Notes: generated by a model not told the origin, from the sequence alone. DNA of 64,000 bases from Neovahlkampfia damariscottae (GCA_016618085.1 JABLTG010000022.1:1-64000), one strand, 5' to 3'. Shown: positions 35,201-47,318, counted from the first letter of the stretch. Made by a program: numbers and translations.

Positions 35201-36871
35201 ATTTATTCACATGTTAAAACATCAGAAGGAAAAGAAAAATTAATGGAGCGTATTAAAAATGAAAGTTCAAATCGTGATTTATATAAACTTGGTGATATTA
35301 GAGAAGATAGTAACAAATTAAGAGATGAATTAGTTGCAAGAGAAGAAGATATTGGATATCATTATTATTTCTTGTTGAAAATTCTATCAGCCAATGAAGA
35401 AAAAGGAGGTCCAACAAAATCAATATTGGAAACAAAAATCAATGAAACAACAGGTTTATTTGATCATTATCAAAAAGGATCTGGTCAAATTGAAATCATT
35501 AGAAATGGTGAATTAGATCGTGTTTATTTCAGAATTCCAGAAATTTGTGGAAATTTATCAGAAGAAACAAAAGCAAAATTTTTAGAAAATTGTTCTTTGG
35601 ATGATCCTCAAGAAAAGGTTAAACAATTATTTGAACAAACTAGATCATTTAAATCGGAAATGGAATACTTTTCTCATCTCAAGAAGAGTACATTTTTCTG
35701 GAGAATTATTTATCCAAACTTTCAAAACATGAACTTTATTCAATTATTGATTACTTTCATTTCAAATTTATTATTATTGTTTACTTATGCACGTGTTTTT
35801 GATACATCATTTGATTGGCCAATACCAGTACCAGGTGTTTCAAATGTACCAGATGGGTATCAATTAAGATTACAAGGAGACTTCACAGATCCTGTTTCTG
35901 AAGTCATTTTCTATGTATTAGTATATTTTCATTTGCTTACAACAATTCTATTATCCGGAATTTATGTTTGTTATTTTGTCCCCTTGGAATTAAGAAGACA
36001 ATTTAAACCTGATTGGAGACAAGAATGGAAAGATATAAGAAGAGATAAATTCTTTGTGAGAAAGTACTTATGGAGTATTCTCACTCACCGATCATTATGG
36101 ACACTTATTCTTTACATTATTGTTATTATACTTGAATTGGCTGTATCTCCTTTATTTGGTTGTCTTTTACTTTTTGAAATCATTCAAAGATCAAAAACTT
36201 TAAGAAATATCTTGAATGCTGTAAAAAATGCAGGAGTTACTTTATTACTAACAACTTTATTTATGATATTCATTGTTTGGGCATTATCAACTTTAAGTTT
36301 TAATTATGTGTTCAATGAAGGATTTGTATTGAATACCAAAGTTGGACCAACTGCATTACCTGGTCAAAATCAATTTCTTTGTGATACACTTGCCAAATGT
36401 GTGCTTCATTTATTTTCATATGGTATTCGATCAAAATACTATATAGAAAATGTTACACCTGCAACAACCTATTTACCAAGATTTTTCTTAGATATGTTTT
36501 ACAAAGTAGTTGTTGTAATTGTTATATTCAATATTGTCTTTTCATTAATTTTAGATTCATTTTCAAATTTGAGAGAAAAAAGAGCAGAAAGAGAAAAAAA
36601 AATGAAAGGAAATTGTTTCATTTGTGATATTGAAAGAAATAGATTTGATTCCAAAGCAAATGATGGTATTTCATATGAAAATCATTCAAAAGAGAATCAT
36701 GATAAATGGAATTATGTTTCATTTTTAGTTCATTTATTTCAAAAACCACATACTGAATATACAGGTGTTGAACAATTTATTGAAGAATCAGTTCAAAAAG
36801 ATGATATTACATTCTTTCCAGTTTTAAGATCAATGGAACTTGAAGAAAGTGAAGAAAAAAAAGAAAATTAA
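29259..36871 (+). CDS. IP3-receptor-type calcium release channel, 2,459 residues
   Basis: Eight exons (29259-29347, 29373-29702, 29740-29878, 29913-29946, 29974-31073, 31113-33005, 33042-33452, 33488-36871); the frame closes exactly. Order: N-terminal suppressor/IP3-binding fold, MIR repeats (about 30080-31050) with a Trp-repeat insert (30411-30760), RIH domains, a long helical region with RIH-associated domain, about six membrane helices (35730-36560) and the conserved C-terminal zinc motif CFICDIERNRFD with His pairs, then EYTGVEQF. The pore region CDTLAKCVLHLFSYGIRS aligns well, but the usual GGG-V/I-GD filter is replaced by KYYIENV. The basic IP3-contact residues near the MIR region are not evident by eye. 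Expected in endoplasmic reticulum or acidic calcium stores. Length is close to animal IP3 receptors (about 2,700). Confidence 0.92.
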
Positions 36872-36879
36872 AAAATAAT

Positions 36880-38922
36880 TTATTCACTATCTTCTTTTTT
36901 ATTATTTTTTACTTTGACAAAATATTGAACATCTCTATCTTCATCTTGAAGTAATTGTTTTTCAAATTTTTTGAAATTTTCATCATCTGACCATTCCTCT
37001 GATTGTAATGAATCTGAAATAACTTTTGATAAAATTAAACGTACATTTGGTACTTTATCATCTAAGAAAGTTTCAAACATTTCTTTAAAATATTCTTGAT
37101 AATGTTTTTTTGAAATTGAAGGAATGATTGATTGCAATGCAAAGAGACATAATTGTCTTTTAAAACAAGATCCCTTTGATAATGATTCCAAATACTTTAA
37201 AAATTGTTCTCTGCCTTTTTTTGTTTTATCACTTGATAATTTAGTAAATAATAATCCAGAGCAATATAAAGATTTTTTTCTAACACAATAATTTGTTTGA
37301 TCATTAAATAAAGAAAAACATAATTTTAAAAGAATTTCTTCAACTTGAATTGATGTAGCTAAACTTAATATTGGAATTAATTGATTTGCCAATTCCTCTC
37401 GAATTCTCCAATTATCAATATCATCAGGTAATTCTGAAATTATTTTAAAATAATATTCTCTTTTTTCTTCTGAAAGATTACATAAAAATGATCCTAAATT
37501 TGAAATAACTCCTAATTTCACATCATCAAAATCTTTTAAAAATAAATCAAAAGCAGGACAAAGTGATTTTTCTGAAATTTCAATTCCAACAATTTTAGAA
37601 ATTTCATGAAGTGAATATGATAAACTCCTTCTAACTTTTGCTTGAACATCTTTTATAAGAGTTCCATAGGCTTTTTCTAATTTTGACCAATTAGATTTTT
37701 TTAAAGTTAAAACAACTGCTGGAAAATTAAATGCACAATATTCAACTAAATCTGAATCATTTTGACTCCCTTGAAATGCCATATCAGTGAAATATGTAAT
37801 ATAACTATCAGGAACAAGATCACCATCTTCAAAAGTTGCAATGAAAGGTCCAAGTTGTTTCAATGCTTCAATCTTTACCCAACGTGATGGATCATCAACA
37901 TATCTTTCAAATATATCATAAATTGTTGAATTTTTAACTTTATCTGTATCAGGTAAAATGGAAGCAATAATAGGTAATGTTTCAGCACATGCTTTACGAA
38001 CACCCCAAATATCATCTTTTGAAAGTTCAACATATGTATCAAGCTTTTTAAAAAGTAAACATTATTTCATTCTTCTTACAAGTTTTGACGAAATAAAATT
38101 CTCCGCACCAATGGTTTTGGCTAAAATACCAATGTTTTGGGAAACCATTTTACGAACACCAAAACTTTGATCATCTGCAAGTGTAATAACCTCAGGTACT
38201 ACTTTTTCGATACAAAGTTCTTTTCCAAAAATTGGAGCTAGTTCATTGAGTAACTATTGGAGGAAAAATTTAGTTTTTTTTTTTTGATCATACTTTTGCA
38301 GCAATAGTTCTGAATTCTTCAACTCTGTCATCATGAGCTAAATTTACAACAACACCAAGAAGTTTTGCTTGAATATGTTCCGGTTTAATAAGTTTTGAAA
38401 TTTTGATTAAACTTTCAGTTGAAGCTTGACCAACTTCAATATTTTTATCAACAATCAATTCAAAAGCAAAAGGTACAAAGATGTTGATCAGTTGACTATA
38501 TCCTTTATCGGTATCAGAAGCCTTTTTGTTTAAAAAAACTTAAAATTCTTTTTTAAGGTTTACCTTCAAAAAATATTCTGCTAATTTATCCAACTGTTCT
38601 GCAAATACTTGACGAACAGCAGGTTCATTATCAGAAACGAAATTTGATAAAAGTGGTAAAATACGTGAGACACATTCTTTATAACCAGCTTCAACACATG
38701 TTTCATATAATTCACGAACAAGAACCAATCTTTTTTTTAATTTTTTTTTTTTTTCAAACCTTTGTAATGAAAATTCGCTTGCATGGTATTTTTCTAATCT
38801 TGTTACATTATCTAAAGTATCATCAATTGTATATTCGTTGAACATTATTTCATCTTGATGGATTTTAGTTTAAAACTCATTTTTATAAGATTACCTTCAT
38901 AATCACCACTGTCGTCATACAT
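36880..38922 (-). CDS. HEAT-repeat protein, PPP4R1-like phosphatase regulatory subunit
   Basis: Six exons on the minus strand; start ATG at 38922 (MYDDSGDYEDEIMF). All-helical HEAT repeats, with typical units such as NEPAVRQVFAEQLDKLAEYF and DIWGVRKACAETLP. The N-terminus matches the PPP4R1 pattern R-L-x-K-Y-x-A-S-E followed by VRELYETC; the end (LLQDEDRDVQYFVKV) also matches PPP4R1-type tails. The A subunit of PP2A is the main alternative because it has the same fold, but the acidic N-terminus and the RLEKYHASE segment favour PPP4R1. About 610 residues, shorter than animal PPP4R1. Its stop lies 8 bases from the stop of the convergent IP3-receptor gene, so the two 3' untranslated regions must overlap. 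Confidence 0.75.
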
Positions 38923-39078
38923 CTTTATCAAACGAAGCTAAAAGCAAAACTGGTTTTTCGTTGATTGGACAAAAAATTCTTGGTTCTTTTTCATTGGTTT
39001 ATTTTTCCTCATAAAAATTTTTTTTGGTGTTTTTTTCAATTTACACTGTTTTTTTTAACAATTATTTGATCTAGAAAT

Positions 39079-41132
39079 ATGATTGAATTTCATTGGATAA
39101 CCAGATTGATTGGAAGGATGAAGCTCAGCAAATTTGAATCAGGGTTTCTGACTTTTTTGTTGGTCACTTTGATAATCTCATTGCTACTTCTTGCACAGAG
39201 TGTAGTTTCTTTTTTTTTCCGCAGGTTCATTCTATTGCTTTGTCAATCAAAAATTAATTTTCACAACAAACTTTATTACATAATTTATTTTTCAGAAATT
39301 GGATTTGCTTTTCTTGGTGTCTTAGTTTTATCAATATCTATTAATTCACTGAGTATGTCTGATATGTTGGATTCATGGTTTGTATTTCCTTTTATTTGCA
39401 TTTTTTGGATTTTATTTGTTTTACGAATTTTTGGAACGAAAACGAAGGTTGTAACAAAATCAAGCAGCATGACATTGAATTCAGAAGATGATGTTGAAAT
39501 TCCATTCTCAAATGAAGAAAATAATGAAAGTAGTGTTATGTATCATCAAAACAGTTCAAATAATAGTTTTGTAAATTTAATCCTCGAACTGAAGGATTTT
39601 CCAAAATATTTATTTACAACAATCAAAGAAAAGATATTATTTTTTCTGTTTGGTTTGGCAATTTTAATCTCTTTATGCTCAATGTTTGTTTTTTTCACAT
39701 CAAAATGTTGCATCACTGGAAATCCATTCGAATTTTCGACAAGCTTCACAAGAAAACTTGGACAAGGGAGAATATGCCAACCTGAAAGTATATGTCATAC
39801 CTATTTTACTGTTCCTGAAGATTTGTCTTCATCAATCAGTTTAGAAAAAAAAAACCGTTAAATATTTTTTTCATAGTTGTAAATTTTCAAATTGAAACCC
39901 AATTTGCTCCAAAGAACGTAACACAAATATATTTAACTATAATTCTGTATAGACTTTTGTAAAATATTCAACAGTCAGTTTTGACCACCTTCACGAAGGA
40001 AAAAAAAAATTTTCAAATAATTATCACATGTCTGAAATACGAGATGAATCAAGATTTCAAAGTTGGTTTGATATGAAGAATTTAACATCAAATACAACAT
40101 ATTATGTTTCTGTTGGTTTTCAAAATTTTTTAAATCATGAAATTCATTCAAAGCAATTGTTTAAAATTAGAACAGGAAATTTAGAAGAAAAAAATATAAA
40201 TTTTATAGCTGGTGGTGATATGGAGTGGAGCCATAATGGTATTAACTTGGCTAAATTAGCAGCAAAAACTGAACCTTTATTTATGTTTATTGGAGGTGAT
40301 ATAGCATATGCAAATGGTGTCAGAAATTGTTATAGAAGATGGGATTATTGGTTTTCGGAATGGAATAAATATATGATTACACCAAATGGATACAGTATTC
40401 CAATTTTATCATCTATTGGTTTTGTGTTAAAAAAAAGTTAATTTTCTTTTTTAGGAAACCATGAGGCAGGATCATTTCAAAGAAGTATAGAAAACGTTCC
40501 TTTTTACTTGAATTACTTTCCACATTCCTTAAATTTAAATTACAACAACAGAGTACTTTACCATTTTCACATCTTCTCAAAACACTTTCAATTTTTATCT
40601 TTAGACTCGTATATTGTGGAACCAAAGACTGGAACTAACCAAATAGCTTGGATGAATCAAATTTTTAAAACAAACAAAAATAAAAAAACCATAGTAGGTT
40701 ATCACTCTTCACTGTATCCAAGGTTAGAAAAACAAAATATTAAAAAATAAGTCAATCCGATTTATCATGGAACAAAGAGTTATTGATTAATAAATGGGGT
40801 CCAATTTTTGATCTGCATAATGTTTCACTTGCATTGGAAAATCACTATCATAATTACCATCGTAGTTTTAATATTTATAAAAATGAGGTGATTTAGAAGT
40901 TGTTTTATTTATTCTTTTATAACAGGTACATCCATCAACAAGAGATTATGGAACAATTTATGCTGGTGGTGGATCATTTGGTGTTCCACCAAATCCAAGT
41001 GAAATTAAAACGAAATTCATTCGAATTTTAAGGAGTACAAATTATTTTATGAATGTAAAATTAATAGAAAATGAATTAGAATGTTCTGTGTTTGATCCAA
41101 ATGGTGTTTTGGTGGATAACTTTAAAAAATAA
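39079..41132 (+). CDS. membrane-anchored purple acid phosphatase
   Basis: Six exons. The first 260 residues carry about four membrane helices (FLTFLLVTLIISLLLLAQSV; FAFLGVLVLSISI; WFVFPFICIFWILFVL; ILFFLFGLAILISLCSMFV). A fibronectin-like purple acid phosphatase N-domain follows, then the metallophosphoesterase core with metal ligands in order: GGDMEWS, GGDIAYANG, GNHE (split by the intron near 40410-40454), GYHSSLYPS, and ENHYHNYHRS. Predicted di-metal phosphatase facing the lumen or cell exterior. Introns near 39838 and 39940 are placed by frame; the second join (near 39940-39975) has two possible donors. The membrane module before a purple acid phosphatase is unusual. Confidence 0.85.
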
Positions 41133-41142
41133 AAATTTTTAT

Positions 41143-41149
41143 CCAATCA
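41143..41149 (+). promoter_or_regulatory. CCAATCA box upstream of DUF1445 gene
   Basis: CCAATCA 17 bases before the ATG at 41166, inside the 33-base spacer after the phosphatase stop codon. Confidence 0.5.
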
Positions 41150-41165
41150 TTCTTTTTGTTTTAAA

Positions 41166-42044
41166 ATGGATTCATTGGAAGGTCATGAGTTGAGAAAACT
41201 AATAAGAGAGAATAAGTACAACAAATCAACAAGTGGATGTTCAAAAGGTTTCATACAAGCCAAGTAAACTACCTTTTTTTTAACATATAAAGTTTGGTTA
41301 TTTTGCCAAAAGAATTTGCAACTGATTTTGAAGCATTTTGTAAAAATAACCATCAAGCTTGTCCTGTTTTAGAGAGATTAAATGCAGGTGAATATGAAGC
41401 AAGAAAAATTTGTTCAAAAAAAAATGACGTCAGAACGGACATAGGAAAATACAGAATTTATAAAAAAGGTGAATTAATTGAAGAAGTAAATGATATTCAA
41501 AAATACTGGAGAGATGATCTTGTTTCTTTTTATATTGGCTGTAGTTTCTCTTTTGAAAAGTAAAAAAAAGTAAAAATTAAAATTCACAAATAAGTAAATT
41601 AATGAAAGGTGGAATTTCAATCAGAAATATAGAAGAAAAAAGAAATGTCTCCATGTATAAAACAAATATTGAATGTAAAAAATTTGGACCTTTTTCCTGT
41701 CCTTTGATTGTTTCAATGAGACCAGTTCCAAAGGAAAGAGTTCAAGATGCAATTGATATCACAGCTAAATTTACAGAAACACATGGAGCTCCAGTTCATA
41801 CAGGTGATCCAAAAGACATTGGAATTTTGGATGTTTCAAAAGTAGATTTTGGAGATTCAGTTACTATTAAAGAAAATGAAGTTACTTGTTTTTGGGCCTG
41901 TGGAGTCACTGCAATCATGTCAGCTATTTCAGCAAGTAAATTTAGAATATTTTCATTAATATAATCGTTTTAGAATCAGATATTTGTATTACTCACAGTC
42001 CTGGTTATATGTTTGTTACTGATTTAAAAGAAAATGAGGAATAA
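41166..42044 (+). CDS. DUF1445 (YcsI/D-glutamate cyclase-like) putative hydro-lyase
   Basis: Four exons. Matches the family along its whole length: TSGCSKGFIQANLVILP, FATDFEAFCKNNHQACPVLE, DVRTDIGKYRIYKKGELIEE, DDLVSFYIGCSFSFE, RNVSMYKTNIEC, HGAPVHTGDPKDIGI and CFWACGVTA, ending ITHSPGYMFVTD. In animals the homologous domain of C14orf159/DGLUCY is a mitochondrial D-glutamate cyclase; most members are bacterial and called putative hydro-lyases. About 255 residues, as in bacteria. The presence of normal host introns shows it is a resident gene. Substrate here is not proven. Its stop is 8 bases from the convergent desaturase stop. Confidence 0.88.
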
Positions 42045-42052
42045 ATCTGATC

Positions 42053-43769
42053 TCATTGATTTGAAATGATTTTATTCAATTTTGTAACTCTATAGAACTT
42101 TTCTAAATCTTTTGGTGTTTGAAATTGTGATAAATGTGAAAAATGAGTATCAACAACATATTTGTAACTTTCAACATTTTTGTAATTGATATTATATTCT
42201 TCACATATTTTTTGAACAATTGGAACTTTAAAATATTAAAAATTGAAATAAAATTAAACCTAATTCTGGATAAAAATGTGGGTTAATTCCTTGTAAATTT
42301 TAAAAAAAATTGAAATGTAATACCAGGAAATAAATGATGCACAATTTGACAATTTAAATATCCTGAAAGATATTGCCAAAATCCTGAATCTACACAATAA
42401 TCTCTTGCTGTTTCAATCTATTTCATGTCAAAAAAATAAAATAATGATTACTTGCAATTGTCCCTAAATAGAAGAAAATGTGAATAAATTTCAAAATGAA
42501 AATACCCAATCTTTGTTGATGTATTTATCTTCTGGCCATTCCATCTCAGTTGAAATATGAGTTATTTGAGCTAAAAAGAAATTTAAATACAAAAAAATTG
42601 AAAACCAAAAAATCCAAATATTCCACCACTTCAAGAAGACATTTAATCGTTTTTTTGAAAATACCTTGCCAATTCTTGAACAATAAATACTAATAAAGCA
42701 ACTAGAAATCCAATGTAAAATGAAGGTAAAATCAATCTATGGAATAAGAAGAACAATTTGGAAAAATAAAACCAAGTGTCTTGTGTGAATCCTTTTGAAT
42801 TAATTTTGATATTTTCCATTGCTCCTCTTCTATAACTAATAAAATCATCCATTTGCATTTGTGTAACTAAAAATTTGAATTCAAAATTTATAGCAAAATA
42901 CCTGTGTACAAATAAATTATCGGTTGAAACCAAGAAGGAAAAGAAATTGTATCGGGCACACGATAATCCATAATTGGTTTCTTTGGTGAAGCTTTATAAA
43001 TTCCAAGATCTGGATCCACTCCAGCTACATTGGTGTAAGTATGGTGACCTGAAGAAAAAATAAAAAATTCAAATTCCTTTACCAACTGTATGTCTGTGTC
43101 TCCAATTGCAAAGTGATATTCCACAATAAATATCACACATATTGCCAAAATATTGCCAAATATAAGGATTTTTTGTGTACGCCATATGACTCCTTTTTAA
43201 CAATTTTAACAATTTATTTTTTCTTACAAGTCATGCCAAATATGAACCATTGAAAAATGAAAAAATAAGCCTGATAAAATAGCGTAAAATATTCTGCTTA
43301 GAATTGTTTGATTCAATGAATAACTGGACAAATAATAGGTGTATGTCAAACCAGCCAAAATAAAAAACGTGTTGAGAATTTGGAATTTTGTCAACTCTTT
43401 AGTGTTTCTTATTCTTTTTGATTGAAAATATTTTTCTATTCTTTGTTTGAGGTCAATATAAAATTCGGAATTTTTGTAAATTGGTAATTCAGTTGTTTTT
43501 AAAACTCCGATGAATTTTGACTTTGTTTCAATTAAATTTTTTGTTTTTAAAAGATGATATGCTTCAAATATGTTTGTTGCTTCTCTTCCAGCAGTCAATT
43601 CAAGTACAAAACTACCGCCCTAAATATTTAGTCGATCTAAATTGATTACTGGATGGTTTTTCATCCATGAAGTGATGTCATATACTTTTCCATAGAGTCC
43701 TATCCATGCATCATTTGAATGACAATGAAGTTTCAATTCTTCAAAAGTGACTTCTTTTGTTGTTGACAT
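42053..43769 (-). CDS. cytochrome b5-fused front-end fatty acid desaturase
   Basis: About ten small exons on the minus strand; start MSTTKEVTFEEL at 43769. N-terminal cytochrome b5 domain with heme motif HPGG (restored by the intron at about 43618-43647). Three His boxes of membrane desaturases: HDLSH, RHRHTVGHHTYTN with DPD just after, and QIVHH (Q in place of the first His, diagnostic of front-end desaturases). Four or more membrane helices. Predicted to add a double bond between an existing one and the carboxyl end of an acyl chain (delta-4, 5, 6 or 8 type) in the endoplasmic reticulum, making polyunsaturated fatty acids. Exact regiospecificity cannot be read from sequence. Confidence 0.9.
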
Positions 43770-43778
43770 GTTGAACCA

Positions 43779-43880
43779 ATGAAAATAGAATCTGGAAAAC
43801 AAGATGAAAAAAATTGGAAACCATCAGAAAGTTTCAGCAGTTCAGAAAAGTTTATTACAAACATTTACTGTGGACAATAG
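43779..43880 (+). CDS. possible small ORF, 33 residues
   Basis: ATG-started frame MKIESGKQDEKNWKPSESF... ending in TAG, in the 330-base spacer between the desaturase start and tRNA-Glu. No similarity. The remaining spacer to 44102 shows nothing recognisable. Could be chance. Confidence 0.15.
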   Translation: MKIESGKQDEKNWKPSESFSSSEKFITNIYCGQ

Positions 43881-44102
43881 ATGGTCCTGATTCTTCTTAT
43901 ACATATTTTGAAATCCACAATTGTTAATTTAAATAAATTAATAAATAAAAAATTTCGTCAATTGACATCCAAATATATTCTACAGCTCGAATAATTGAAT
44001 TCCTAGACGCGAATTCTCAATGTTTTTCACCACAGATTACTTTCACCAAATACATTCATTTTCCTTTTGTCCATTAAAGTTTTATTGTTAAAAATAACAG
44101 CA

Positions 44103-44173
44103 TCCGATGTAGTCTAGTGGCAGGATATCTGGCTTTCACCCAGGCGACCCGGGTTCGATTCCCGGCATCGGAG
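44103..44173 (+). tRNA. tRNA-Glu (TTC)
   Basis: Acceptor stem TCCGATG/CATCGGA, D-arm GTCTAGTGGCAGGAT, anticodon arm CTGG-CTTTCAC-CCAG (anticodon TTC), T-arm CCGGG-TTCGATT-CCCGG. 71 nt with the discriminator G. No intron. The following 280 bases to the next gene show nothing further. Confidence 0.95.
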
Positions 44174-44451
44174 TTCAAATTTTTTTGTTTAAATTTTTTT
44201 CACATGATCATTTCCAATTGGCTGATGTCGTTCGTTTGTTCTTTGTGTATGAAATCGATAGTGTATTTAATTTGATAAAAGTAATAATGTTTTTTATTTT
44301 TCTGGATTAGACAATTTTTATTTTTTTGGCTGTTTTGATTTGAAGAAAACGTGTTTGGACAAGCTTCTCAAACAACGTTTTTTTTTAGCTTTGTAGCGCC
44401 AACTCCTGTTTAAGAAGTTATCAAAGCATGGACCAAAAAAAACAAGACATT

Positions 44452-46535
44452 CTAATCATGGTCCATTTCACAGTGACATTTGTGAAAACTCCAATCTGAT
44501 ATTTGACACCTCTTTGAGCAATAATATATTAATTTACATTTAGAGCATCTAAAAATTGTGTCTAGTGATAGTACTTTTCTGCAAATCAAGTTCGAACAAA
44601 AAATGGAGTTTGTATTGATTTCCTCAGAATAAAGTTTTGAAATGAACGGAGAGGTATATTTATCAACTTCATTGGAGTATGTTTTTTTCAATTTTTCATA
44701 TGACTGAGATATTTCTGCAATCAAATTTTTTATGTAAGAATTTTGAATAAGCATGAATTTTTGCATTGAGAGGATTTCATCAATATCAAGCTTATTTTGA
44801 ATTGAATTTCCACCCAATACTATGAATTTACATTCTTCTTTGTCAGATAATTCTCTAATCGTCCTTAAAATCCACGCAATTATCATTTCATTTTTTTCAT
44901 TTTCTAATCTCTCCAAAATTGATGGAGTTAACAAAAATAATATTTTGGGATTTTCATTTGCAAGCAGCAATATTTTATCATAATTTTCGTTTGTTGTGAA
45001 TCTGAAATATAAAATGGATTCAATCAGAAAATCAATTGAAATCTCCGAACATTTTGATAAAGATAAAATTTTGAAATAAAATTCAAGAATGAAATTACTT
45101 CTTCCAACAATGATAGATTGAATTTTCTTTATGTTTTCAATCTCATTGATAAATTGCACATTTTTCAGCAATACTATTTCATTGTTCAGATAAAAATCTG
45201 CTTACTAGCGAGAAGATTCAATAAATCACTATCTTCCAGATCATTTGGTTTCAATTGTGATAGTATCAATTGCAAATCTTCCACTTCCAAGTTATCATTG
45301 GAATACCAAAAAATTTGTGATATCGTAACATTCCACATTTTTGTGTGAATGATTTTTTTCAGAATGTCATTCTTCAAAGGTTCTTCAGACACGAAATGAC
45401 CAAAAATGTACAAAATGATATTATTTAAATTTTGTTTTTCCAAAAAACTTGAGAGTAATTCAATCAAATTTCCTTCATTGAAAAATTTCAAAAATTGAGG
45501 AAATGATGACAAATGATTCAATACATTCAATATCTCAAAACAGATTTTAAATGAAGTGTCTAATGAAAAAACTGAATCTTCAACCAATAAGACACGGTTC
45601 AAATGTAGAATATTTTCAAAAATTTCTAACAAATCATTGTCAACAAAAGTGTCATCAAAATTCTCTAAAATTAATTTTTTCAAAAGCAAAATAGTCCAAA
45701 TGATATAATAACTATTCTCTGATTTTGCCAATCTACTCAAAGATTTTCTAAAAACTTCTTTGATTATTTCAGTATCTAAAGTATCATTCAGATTGTTATA
45801 ATTGAAAAGGCATTCTAATACACGTTGATTCATTAATATTGAGTTATTATTTTTCAAGAATATCATTGATAAGTAAGCAATTGACTCTTTATCAATGCCA
45901 TTTGAATAATTCATTTTGCAAATATATTTCATACTTTCTGTTGATTTTTTTTTGTCGTTCAGTAAATTCAATTGAAATTTATTCAATTTTAAAGGAATTA
46001 AACCTATTTTTAAATATTTCTCTTTGAATAACAGAAATTTCTTCAATGATTTTTTCAAATAAAACTTTAACTTCAAACAAGATGTTAGTTCTTGTTGACT
46101 GAACAGAAATTTATCAAAATTCTTATTGAATAGAAATATCTGTTTGATTATATATTCTTGGTTGATCATTTCAACAAAGCTCAAATTCAAGAAGGTTCTC
46201 ATTAATTCAATTGAATAAGTGATTTGTTTTTTCTTTTCTAATTCATCTTGTATCTTCTTTGTTTCGAAATTTAAATCCAAAATTAAATTAAAAATAGAAT
46301 CTATAAGTGATAGACATGACTTTGAATTTGACACAATTTCTAAATTTTTTGAATTTTTCCAAAGAAAGGAAAACAAAATTTGTGAAGCATAAAATCGAAT
46401 TTCGTAATTACCAAACTCGTTCAAATCAGAAATTAAATCTTGAATTGTGTTTGAATCAAATTTTTCTTTCATTTCATCCAACAGAAATTCGGAAAAATCG
46501 TCCTCTTTCTCAAAGAGCTCAAAGTTAAACATCAT
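44452..46535 (-). CDS. MYND-finger protein with long helical (ARM/HEAT-like) region
   Basis: Two exons joined by an intron at about 45172-45203; start MMFNFELFEKEDD at 46535. Roughly 600 residues of Leu/Ile-rich helices, then a C-terminal MYND zinc finger: CSNLICRK, FRCSKCKLIYYCSKRC, ISDWSFHKCHC, with all eight Cys/His ligands visible. MYND fingers bind Pro-rich peptides in regulators and methyltransferases. No SET domain is present. Similar helical-MYND proteins are common in protists, function unknown. Divergent from ATP23 with only 30 bases between start codons. Confidence 0.75.
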
Positions 46536-46552
46536 TGGTCATTTATTTTCCA

Positions 46553-46559
46553 CCAATCA
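46553..46559 (+). promoter_or_regulatory. CCAATCA box in 30-base divergent promoter
   Basis: The spacer between the MYND gene start (46535, minus) and ATP23 start (46566, plus) is 30 bases and holds CCAATCA; an inverted ATTGG overlaps the MYND start. Both genes presumably share this tiny promoter. Confidence 0.5.
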
Positions 46560-46565
46560 TCTCGA

Positions 46566-47299
46566 ATGTTTTCAAAGAACAATAACAATGACTCCGCCAA
46601 AAAAAGAATAGAACTGTGTCAATCTATTATTGAACAAAATTTAAAATCAAACCCAACAGTATTGAAATTAGTGGAGTCAATACAATCAAGAAATCCAAAA
46701 GTGTTAAAAAATGGATTTCAGTGTAACTTTTGTCGCATTGAAACCAAAAACCTTTTTGGTTGGTATTCTATGAAAGAACAAAAAATACACATTTGTGCAA
46801 ATTTAATCAATTCTGAAACTCAAATTATCAAAACTCTTATTCATGAGTTGGTTCATGCATATGTAAGAAAAATTTTTTTTTTCACATGTAATTCAGGATG
46901 CCACAAGACATAAAAATTTGTATTGCAAAGTTCGTGCTTGCCAAGAAATAAGAGCGTATAATATTGAAGGTTGAGTTACTTTGGGAATTAACAATTTTAG
47001 GAATCTGTAAAAAATCAAGTTATAATGAATCTCATATCGCATTTGATGTTCAATTTCAAAATCTTGAAGAGTGTTTAAAATATTGCGCTTATAAATCAAT
47101 GGTTTGTCAATCATATTGGATTTAAATTTCAAAGGATTCTTGTAAAATGACTGGAATGGATGATATTGATGCTGTGTATGATGCTTGTTCAAATGATTTT
47201 ACACCCATTGAAGAGAAGATTAGATTTCAAAATATCAAAAATAAAATTCCCTTCAATCCAAATCAATTAGAAAAAAATGATAGAATTTACAGAAGCTAA
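46566..47299 (+). CDS. ATP23-like mitochondrial metalloprotease (peptidase M76)
   Basis: Four exons, joined at about 46863, 46971 and 47102. Protease of the mitochondrial intermembrane space; in yeast it processes Atp6 and assists ATP synthase assembly. Seen here: the zinc motif HELVHAYD (HExxH, completed over the first intron), then ATRHKNLYC, ACQEIRAYNIEG and the Cys-rich C-terminal part with CLKYCAYKSM and DAVYDACSNDFTPIEE, all in the M76 order. About 210 residues, near family length. Cys residues at the N-terminus (QCNFC) match the twin-Cys character of intermembrane-space proteins. Confidence 0.88.
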
Positions 47300-47318
47300 A
47301 AATTATTATTTGTTCAAT

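Noticed and set aside
36880-38922. PP2A A subunit (PR65)
   Set aside because: Same HEAT fold, but the acidic start, RLEKYHASE segment and DVQYF tail match PPP4R1 better. Kept as an alternative.
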